NCBI RefSeq assembly: GCF_902705875.1
Contig: NZ_CACSIK010000005.1
Coordinates: 1 to 58,274, forward strand
Source: Zhongshania aliphaticivorans
GTDB taxonomy: Bacteria > Pseudomonadota > Gammaproteobacteria > Pseudomonadales > Spongiibacteraceae
DNA length: 58,274 nt
Direction: 5' to 3'
The notes under the pieces were generated by a model. It was not told where the DNA came from. It saw nothing but the letters and a program-made list of their open reading frames with translations, and ran no database searches. The position numbers were made by a program, and so were the translations under genes. Every line of letters begins with the position of its first letter. Position 1 is the first letter of the stretch. Of this stretch, positions 10,968-17,568 are shown piece by piece.

Positions 10968-11000
10968 GCTGATGATAATTTAAAAAGAAAAGAGCGCACC

Positions 11001-12017
11001 ATGAAGCCAAAATATCATTCGGCAAAAACCATTCTTTCTCCGCTAAGTCGCCTTCGGGAAGAGGGTATCTCTGTTGGGCAGGCATTGACCGGTACGGGGC
11101 TTTCTCTTTCTATTCTCAATAAGCCAGAGCAACATGTTAGTTTGAGCCAAGAGCTCATGTTTCTACGCAACTTGCGCAAGGCAACAGCTAACCCTGCCAT
11201 TGGATTAAAAGTGGGGTCTTGTTATCCACTAAGTTTGTTTGGCATCTATGGTTACGCTTTGATGAGCGCTGCCACTGTTAGTGATGCTTTGAAATTGGCT
11301 TACGAATACGTTGAGTTAAGTTTTGCATTTTTAGAACACAGCTTATCGTTTCGTGGCAGCAATGTCGTAATGAGTATGAGCTCAGACGATTACAGTGCGG
11401 ATGATATTTCGATGCTTAATGAGCGAGAGATGACGGCGACGCTCATGATTTTACGCGGTTTGATTGGAGAGGACTTTAGCCTACATTCGGTGAGTATGCG
11501 TCATTCCCAGCAAGCACCATTAATGGAATATAAAAAATATTTTGATTGCCCTATTCATTTTGATGCAGAGGAAAATACGCTTGTTTTCTCTGCTGAATTA
11601 ATTAATACACCGGTATTGCAGTGCGATAGTGAGACAGCGAATTTATGTATCGACCGTTGCGAGCGATTAAAGGCACGATTAACAGAAGAGTATAATATTG
11701 TTGACGAAGTGCGTGAGCAGATTTTATTGCGGCCTGGTTACTTTCCTAATATTGAAGAGCTGGCGCAAAAATTAAATATGTCGGGAAGAACGTTGAGGCG
11801 AAAACTAAGCAGTCATGGCTCAGGTTACCAGAAGATATTAGATAGCTTACGGTTAGAGTTATCTCGTGAATACTTGTACTCAACTAAGATAAGCGTGGAG
11901 CAGGTGTCGATCTTGCTTGGTTACAGTGATCCCGCACATTTTTCTCATGCTTTTCGCCGTTGGGCGGGAGTGTCGCCATCAGATTTTCGGGCAGCATTTA
12001 TGTTGCAATCACGATGA
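11001..12017 (+). CDS. AraC family transcriptional regulator (OruR-like architecture)
   Basis: A 338-residue regulator with an N-terminal arabinose-binding-type sensor domain (roughly residues 20-200) and a C-terminal double helix-turn-helix (IEELAQKLNMSGRTLRRKL and VEQVSILLGYSDPAHFSHAFRRW, ending VSPSDFR). I start at ATG 11001, giving the usual length of this subfamily; an ATG at 10932 would add 23 charged, atypical residues and run through operator B. Relatives control catabolic operons and bind paired direct repeats. It converges with the second AraC gene, overlapping by 73 bp at the 3' ends. The inducer is unknown. Confidence 0.88.
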   Translation: MKPKYHSAKTILSPLSRLREEGISVGQALTGTGLSLSILNKPEQHVSLSQELMFLRNLRKATANPAIGLKVGSCYPLSLFGIYGYALMSAATVSDALKLAYEYVELSFAFLEHSLSFRGSNVVMSMSSDDYSADDISMLNEREMTATLMILRGLIGEDFSLHSVSMRHSQQAPLMEYKKYFDCPIHFDAEENTLVFSAELINTPVLQCDSETANLCIDRCERLKARLTEEYNIVDEVREQILLRPGYFPNIEELAQKLNMSGRTLRRKLSSHGSGYQKILDSLRLELSREYLYSTKISVEQVSILLGYSDPAHFSHAFRRWAGVSPSDFRAAFMLQSR

Positions 12018-13030
12018 CGCAGCTCGCTAGGGTTAATTCCCGTCCAGCGCTTGTAGGCGTGGCAAAAGCTAGATGAATCCGAGTAGCCTAATCTAACGGC
12101 AATTTCTTCTATCGTGAATGAGGTGCTTTGTAAATATTCAATGGCTAGATTACAGCGTACGTCTTCCAATATATCTTTGTAACTTCTTCCCTCTGCACTA
12201 AGTTTTCGCTGCACTGTTCGTGCTGTCATATTTAGGCGATCAGCAATGGTATCAAGTGTGAAAATGTCTCTGGGAGATGACAAGATATGATTGCGAACGA
12301 TATCTGAGAAAGTGCTGTTCTTGGCTAGTTGCAAACAAATTTTTTCGCATTGATTGCCGTATATTCTCGCGGTTTCGGGTTCTGATTGCGCTAGTGGTTG
12401 ATATAGCAAGCTGCTATCAAAAGCATAATAATTTTCAGAAGAATTAAAATACACTGGGCATTTAAAATATTCAGTATAGAGGTCGGCATAAGTAGGTTTG
12501 TCTTGCTTTAAATGAACTTCAATCACTGGTAATTCTTGGCCAAGGGCTTCCTTGAATATGGTGTGAGATGCAACTAGGCCGCGATCCACCATATATTGGT
12601 AGCTACCGCCAAGGTCTCTTAGCTTTTCAAGGCTAACATAAGCTCGGTCCCCTCTAACCGTTGTATTCCAAAACATATACGTCCATGTCATTAATATGTT
12701 TTTGTACAAAACTGCCATACCTGCCAATAAATTTTCGCTTGTCATAATGGCTAGGCCAAGTAAGCCATAGGCCGAAAGGTGATAACGACGGCCCACAATC
12801 AACCCTATCTCTGGAATATTGATGCCGCGAATAACTTCGGTAGTAAAGCTGAGTTCTTGGTGCGGGGTTAGCTCGTAAGTTGGGTCGTCCAGTGCTTGTA
12901 AAGGAATGCCTGCTACATCAAGCATTTGTGTTGGGTCGAGTTGATGTTCCTTTAAAAGGGAAATCAACGGATTCAGTCCGTAACTTAGGTGTCTTGCTGG
13001 TGGCGTGCTGAGTGACGACCTTAGCTCCAT
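11945..13030 (-). CDS. AraC family transcriptional regulator (second)
   Basis: A 361-residue regulator with the same layout as its neighbour: N-terminal sensor domain and C-terminal AraC helix-turn-helix pair (LDTIADRLNMTARTVQRKL, IEEIAVRLGYSDSSSFCHAYKRW, INPSELR). A tail of about 25 residues after the second helix-turn-helix is coded opposite the C-terminal codons of the convergent AraC gene (overlap 11945-12017). Operator C lies 34-69 bp upstream of its start, between it and the acyl-CoA dehydrogenase operon, so it is the best candidate regulator of that operon and of itself. Confidence 0.88.
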   Translation of the reverse strand: MELRSSLSTPPARHLSYGLNPLISLLKEHQLDPTQMLDVAGIPLQALDDPTYELTPHQELSFTTEVIRGINIPEIGLIVGRRYHLSAYGLLGLAIMTSENLLAGMAVLYKNILMTWTYMFWNTTVRGDRAYVSLEKLRDLGGSYQYMVDRGLVASHTIFKEALGQELPVIEVHLKQDKPTYADLYTEYFKCPVYFNSSENYYAFDSSLLYQPLAQSEPETARIYGNQCEKICLQLAKNSTFSDIVRNHILSSPRDIFTLDTIADRLNMTARTVQRKLSAEGRSYKDILEDVRCNLAIEYLQSTSFTIEEIAVRLGYSDSSSFCHAYKRWTGINPSELRHRDCNINAARKSDGDTPAQRRKA

Positions 13031-13063
13031 GATTGAAATCTCTTATTTTAATTTTAGCGGGCT

Positions 13064-13099
13064 GTCGTAAATTAACAATCATATTGTCCTGTGTAAACA
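13064..13099 (+). promoter_or_regulatory. Putative AraC operator C
   Basis: Half-sites GTCGTAAATTAACA (13064) and GTCCTGTGTAAACA (13086) start 22 bp apart and both fit GTC-N9-CA. The first half with its preceding T is an exact 15-bp match to operator D at 17398. The site lies in the divergent gap between the second AraC gene and the acyl-CoA dehydrogenase gene, 81-116 bp from the latter's start, where an activator site would be expected. Confidence 0.65.
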
Positions 13100-13179
13100 T
13101 CTAACTTCGTAACTTGCGGGGCTAGTATGGTCACCTAATTTAGATTTTTGATAAAAACCATAAAAATAGAGGTGAACAC

Positions 13180-14511
13180 ATGGCTACTCAATCTGCCCAA
13201 GAGATCAATGTCCAATCCCCAGTGGATTATCGTAATTTGGATGCGCCTATTTACTCCTGGGATGCGATACCAAAGTGTCAGCTAGGAATGACCGGTTCAG
13301 AAGCAACGCTGCCCGAGCATATCGCTGAATTCCAGAAAATACTCAGAGATTTTGCCATTAATGTAGCCCGTCCTATTGGGATAAAGTTAGACAGAATGAC
13401 GCCAGAAGAGGTGATCGCAAAAGATTCACATTACTGGGAGTTTCGTAAAAAATATTTAGAGCTCGGCGTGACTGTAGAGGCGCTTGGTGAGATGGAGCCG
13501 CAGGAAGCTGCATTATTATTCTCTATTCTCTTTGAGGAGCTGGGCTATGGTGATGCTGGATTAGCTATTTCAGTTGGGGCTGGAATATTGCCGCAGTGGT
13601 TGTGCGCTAAGTTTGGTCGCAAAGATTTACTAGAAGAGTTTCCCGATGAAGTTCTCGGATGCTGGGGCATTACCGAGCCAGATCATGGCTCGGATATGCT
13701 CGACCCAAGCCGAAGTGTGGTTTATCCGGGGAGCTCCTATGGTAGGCCTAATCTGGTGGCAGACTTAACTGGAGACGATATTATTTTACACGGTCAGAAG
13801 TCTGCGTGGGTGTCTAACGGTGTGATTGCCGATGTCTGTATTATTTATTGTGCGGCAGACTCGGGTGATGGTCCATCGGCAAGCGATGGCTGTGCTTTAG
13901 TGTTTCCAATGAATTTACCCGGTATTAGCCGTGGTAAGCCACTAGATAAATTAGGGCAGCGCGCCTTAAATCAAGGTGAAATATTTTTTGATAATGTGCG
14001 TATCCCTAGAAAGTATTTGCTTGCGGGCCCCGAGGATTATCAGCGCGCAGTATATTGTATTCACGCTGAAGCTAACGCCTTAATGGGCGCGACCTTTACT
14101 GGTCTATCTCAGGCAGCTCTGGACCTTGCCATAGATTATGCGCATGAGCGGGTTGCTGGTGGTGTACCGATTATTCAACATCAATCAGTTCGTAGTCGAT
14201 TATTTCATATGTATCGCAAGGTCGAAGTGTCTCGTTCGATCACCCGTCGAGGGTTGAACTTTAATAATGATCCCCAGCAAGGTACGCCTTCCCTGTGTAC
14301 GGCGATGTTTTCGAAAACAACAGGAACGCAGAATGCATTTGAAGTAACTAGCGATGCATTACAAATTTTTGGTGGCAATGGGCTTACCAAAGAATATCCC
14401 CTAGAAAAAATGCTGCGAGATGCGCGTGCGTCGTTAATCGAAGATGGCTGTAACGAAGTTCTAGCATTGAAAGGCGGAAGCTACCTTATAGACAACGATA
14501 AGCTTTCTTAA
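13180..14511 (+). CDS. Acyl-CoA dehydrogenase
   Basis: A 443-residue flavoprotein of the acyl-CoA dehydrogenase family: FAD-dependent alpha,beta-desaturation of an acyl-CoA, passing electrons to ETF. It shows the signature CWGITEPDHGSDM, the middle beta domain, and the C-terminal helical segment LQIFGGNGLTKEYPLEKMLRDAR. It starts at ATG 13180 behind GAGGTG. At the place of the catalytic glutamate in medium-chain enzymes (IYEG) it reads IEDG, so the base would be Asp422. First gene of an operon with thiolase (12 bp on) and CoA ligase, presumably driven from operator C. The substrate is unknown; the context suggests a bulky or branched acyl-CoA. Confidence 0.9.
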   Translation: MATQSAQEINVQSPVDYRNLDAPIYSWDAIPKCQLGMTGSEATLPEHIAEFQKILRDFAINVARPIGIKLDRMTPEEVIAKDSHYWEFRKKYLELGVTVEALGEMEPQEAALLFSILFEELGYGDAGLAISVGAGILPQWLCAKFGRKDLLEEFPDEVLGCWGITEPDHGSDMLDPSRSVVYPGSSYGRPNLVADLTGDDIILHGQKSAWVSNGVIADVCIIYCAADSGDGPSASDGCALVFPMNLPGISRGKPLDKLGQRALNQGEIFFDNVRIPRKYLLAGPEDYQRAVYCIHAEANALMGATFTGLSQAALDLAIDYAHERVAGGVPIIQHQSVRSRLFHMYRKVEVSRSITRRGLNFNNDPQQGTPSLCTAMFSKTTGTQNAFEVTSDALQIFGGNGLTKEYPLEKMLRDARASLIEDGCNEVLALKGGSYLIDNDKLS

Positions 14512-14523
14512 GGGGGTGTCGTT

Positions 14524-15762
14524 GTGAAGCAGACAGCTTATGTTGCTGGCGTCGGTATGACGCCTTTTGGCAACGCTATGGATAAGACACTAAATGAGCT
14601 AGCCGCTAGCTCAATTCTTGATGCGATAAAGGATGCCGGCATTACGAAAGAGGATTTAAATGCGGCGTATATGGGGAATGCGGCTGGAGGAGTAATTACT
14701 GGTCAGGTTTGCGTGCCAGGACAGGTTGCTTTGCGCAGCATGGGGATTAGCAAGATACCTGTCGTGAATATAGAAAATGCTTGTGCCACTTCGGCTACCG
14801 CGTTTCAGCAAGCGTGCACAATGGTGACCTTAGGTGTTTACGATGTGGTGCTGGTGTGCGGTTACGAAAAGCTTTATCACGAAGATAAAAATAAAACTTT
14901 TTCGGTATTTACTGGTGCAATTGATGTTACTCAGACAGAGGCGATAGCTGCGCGATTAAAAGCACGAAATGATCTCATTGGTGAATCATTGGATATGAGT
15001 GGAGCGGGTTCTAGTCGCTCAATATTCATAGATATTTACGCCACGTGGGCGCGTGAACATATGCATTTGTACGGCACAACACGTGAGCAGTTAGCGGCGG
15101 TATCTGCTAAAAATTCAGTACACGGTAGTCTTAATCCAAAATCTCAATTTCAGAATGTCGTTAGCGTGGAAGAGGTGCTTAGTGCGCGCGAAATTGTCTC
15201 ACCGCTAACCCTACCTATGTGCGCCCCTATTGGTGATGGTGCGGCATCGGTCATTGTTGTTAGTGAGCGTATGGCTAAAAAGTTGGGGAAAAAGCGTTGC
15301 ATAAGAGTTAATGCCTCGAATTTGCACAGCGGGTGGGATGCAGAAGAAGGTGAAACACCTATGGTGACAACTGCCGTCACCGAGCTCTACGAGCAAGCTG
15401 GACTAGGCGCAGAAGACCTCAATTGTGTTGAGTTACATGATGCGTCGGCCATATCAGAAATTAAATATTATGAATACTTAGGCTTATGCGAAACCGGCGC
15501 AGGTGGCGATTATGTGCTCAGCGGCGCCTCATCCTTGGGTGGCAAGGTGCCGGTAAATACCTCGGGTGGTTTGATGCGTAAAGGTCATCCCATTGGCGCA
15601 ACGGGTGCGGCACAAATTGTAGAACTAGTGATGCAGCTACGCGGAGAGGCAGGCAAACGTCAGGTTAGTGGGGCTAGGGTTGCTTTGGCTGAAAATGGCG
15701 GTGGGTATATTGGTACGGATGCCGCGGCGTTGGTATTAAGCATATTGTCAAAAGAAGAATAA
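14524..15762 (+). CDS. Thiolase family protein (SCP2/lipid-transfer type)
   Basis: A 412-residue thiolase-fold enzyme. It has the nucleophile motif NACATSATA, ELHDA and GHPIGATGAAQ, but ends with AENGGGYIG where classical thiolases carry a second catalytic cysteine (CxG). This pattern is common in SCP2-type thiolases, which cleave branched or sterol side-chain 3-ketoacyl-CoAs, and in lipid-transfer proteins of steroid clusters. GTG at 14524 follows AAGGGGGTG. It lies 12 bp after the dehydrogenase gene and 10 bp before the CoA ligase start. It could be a true thiolase or an aldolase-type partner; I prefer side-chain thiolysis. Confidence 0.85.
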   Translation: MKQTAYVAGVGMTPFGNAMDKTLNELAASSILDAIKDAGITKEDLNAAYMGNAAGGVITGQVCVPGQVALRSMGISKIPVVNIENACATSATAFQQACTMVTLGVYDVVLVCGYEKLYHEDKNKTFSVFTGAIDVTQTEAIAARLKARNDLIGESLDMSGAGSSRSIFIDIYATWAREHMHLYGTTREQLAAVSAKNSVHGSLNPKSQFQNVVSVEEVLSAREIVSPLTLPMCAPIGDGAASVIVVSERMAKKLGKKRCIRVNASNLHSGWDAEEGETPMVTTAVTELYEQAGLGAEDLNCVELHDASAISEIKYYEYLGLCETGAGGDYVLSGASSLGGKVPVNTSGGLMRKGHPIGATGAAQIVELVMQLRGEAGKRQVSGARVALAENGGGYIGTDAAALVLSILSKEE

Positions 15763-15772
15763 GGGAATGGAT

Positions 15773-17377
15773 ATGAAAGATCTGAGAATACTAGCCAATT
15801 TAATTGAAGATAAAAAAAATACCAATCCCGATCTTGATGTACTTACTTTTGTAAATGTTCTTCCCTGTGGTGATTTGGAGCATGAAATTAGGACATACAA
15901 AAGTTTGTGGGAGCAGGGGCAGAGGGTGTTTGCTGGTTTAAGAAATGAGGGGATGTCGCCGGGTGATAGCTTTGCGATGGTGATGCAAAATCACCCTGAA
16001 TTTGTAGATTGTATGGTCGGTAGCTCTTTAGCTGGGACGGTGTTTGTGCCGATTGATCCTCGTACAAGCGGTGATCGTCTTGAATATATGCTTAGTTGGG
16101 CAGATTGTAAGGGTGTTATCTGCGCTGATTATTGCCTTAATAGCGTGTTGGCTGCGTGTAAAAATCTACCGCAAATTCGTTGGGTTTGGGTATTGCAGAC
16201 TGGCGAATTAATTAAGTTGCCGACAAGTAATGCGAAATTAAAAAAATGGTCTTCTATCGCCAACGCTACAGTAGTCGAAGCGTCTGGATTGGTGCAAAGC
16301 CCAAATGAAACAATGCAAATGCTTTATACCTCAGGGACGACTGGTGACCCTAAAGCAATACGAGCGCCATACACTCGATATGATGCAGTTTCTTCAATTG
16401 GACCAATGATCGGCTTGAATCAAGATGATCGTCCATATACTGGTCTTTCATTTACCCATGCAAATGCCCAGCTTATTAGCCTTGGTAATATCCTTAAAAT
16501 GGGTTTGCGAGGAGTAATTAGCCGCAGGTTCACAAAATCTCGATTATGGGATATTTGTAGGGCATATGGATGCACCACGTTTAATTTATTGGGCGGTATG
16601 ACTACGGCAATTTACAGCGAGCCGGTGCGAGCTAATGATGCAAATAATCCGGTTCGATTTATCTTAAGTGCGGGTATGCCATCGGCAATCTGGCATGATT
16701 TTAGTGAGCGCTTTAAGGTTGAGTTGTTTGAATTTTATGGCGCCGCGGAAGGCGGCATGATGTTTAATCCACCTGGGGTTGGCCCTGTAGGTAGTATTGG
16801 TAAACCTCCGGCGAGCTTGAAGGCGCGGATTATCGATGAGCAAGGCAATGCCTGTCCCCCGGGTGTGCATGGGGAAATCGTTTTCGAAGCCGTAGAGGGC
16901 GAGCCGCTGGCAGTTGAGTATTATAAGAATCCAGAAGCATCCCTTAAGAAAACTCAAGATGGCGTACTTTATATGGGGGATATAGGTCATCAGGATGAAG
17001 ATGGCTGGTATTACTTTGATAGTCGCAAGGGTGATGAGATTCGCCGAAATGGTGAGTTTGTTGATGTTGCCAGAATAGAAAAAATTATTGCTGAATTTAA
17101 TGATGTTGAGGACGTATTTGTATACGGAATTCCAGCACAAAATGGTGCGCCGGGGGAGAAAGACGTTATTGCTGCAGTGGTTCCCGTTGAGGCAAGATTG
17201 TTTGACCCAGATGTACTGGTAAATCATTGCAGGCAGGTTTTAGGAAGAAATGATCTACCAAGTTACATTCAGGTCATGTCTGAGATACCTAAAACAGCGT
17301 CTGAAAAACCACAATCTAGATTTTGTTATGAGTATTTTCTAGAGCAAAAAAATCATGTTTATGACGTTGCCTCATAA
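15773..17377 (+). CDS. Acyl-CoA synthetase (AMP-dependent CoA ligase)
   Basis: An ANL-superfamily adenylating enzyme of 534 residues. Motifs: P-loop MLYTSGTTGDPKAI, aromatic/acid motif FEFYGAAEGG, MGDIGHQDEDGW, hinge DSRKGDEIRRNGEF, and C-terminal lysine region IPKTASEKPQSR. It activates a carboxylic acid to its CoA thioester, the entry step for the dehydrogenase and thiolase of the same operon. I chose ATG 15773 because AAGGGA directly abuts the alternative ATG 15767 but sits 6 nt before 15773. The sequence resembles the crotonobetaine/long-chain ligase branch; the substrate is not readable. Confidence 0.88.
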   Translation: MKDLRILANLIEDKKNTNPDLDVLTFVNVLPCGDLEHEIRTYKSLWEQGQRVFAGLRNEGMSPGDSFAMVMQNHPEFVDCMVGSSLAGTVFVPIDPRTSGDRLEYMLSWADCKGVICADYCLNSVLAACKNLPQIRWVWVLQTGELIKLPTSNAKLKKWSSIANATVVEASGLVQSPNETMQMLYTSGTTGDPKAIRAPYTRYDAVSSIGPMIGLNQDDRPYTGLSFTHANAQLISLGNILKMGLRGVISRRFTKSRLWDICRAYGCTTFNLLGGMTTAIYSEPVRANDANNPVRFILSAGMPSAIWHDFSERFKVELFEFYGAAEGGMMFNPPGVGPVGSIGKPPASLKARIIDEQGNACPPGVHGEIVFEAVEGEPLAVEYYKNPEASLKKTQDGVLYMGDIGHQDEDGWYYFDSRKGDEIRRNGEFVDVARIEKIIAEFNDVEDVFVYGIPAQNGAPGEKDVIAAVVPVEARLFDPDVLVNHCRQVLGRNDLPSYIQVMSEIPKTASEKPQSRFCYEYFLEQKNHVYDVAS

Positions 17378-17398
17378 TAAAAAAGAAAAAATAATAAT

Positions 17399-17434
17399 GT
17401 CGTAAATTAACAGTGAAAGGGTCGGTAATGATCA
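17399..17434 (+). promoter_or_regulatory. Putative AraC operator D
   Basis: Half-sites GTCGTAAATTAACA (17399) and GTCGGTAATGATCA (17421) start 22 bp apart and agree at 10 of 14 positions; both fit GTC-N9-CA. The upstream half repeats operator C exactly. It lies 135-170 bp before the RND permease gene, in the same orientation as sites A and C relative to their targets. The downstream half is embedded in a perfect palindrome (17421-17442). Confidence 0.65.
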
Positions 17435-17442
17435 TTACCGAC
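17421..17442. repeat. Perfect 22-bp palindrome
   Basis: GTCGGTAATGA followed directly by its exact reverse complement, with no spacer. It could be a dimer-binding operator overlapping operator D, or fold into the terminator of the CoA-ligase operon, whose stop codon is 44 bp upstream. A T-rich tail is absent (ACATTGCTCTTC follows), which favours a protein-binding site. Confidence 0.6.
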
Positions 17443-17568
17443 ATTGCTCTTCAAGGCTAATATCAATTCTAAAATAGATCAGTAATAAATGCTGATAAGT
17501 TGATAGAACAATATTTATATAAAAGTTAATAATTACAATTTATTACATTGATAGGGTAGCCAACCTTA

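Noticed and set aside
16664..17227. A 187-codon open frame antisense to the CoA ligase gene
   Set aside because: It mirrors the conserved ligase C-terminal domain, and I see no ribosome site or recognisable domain.
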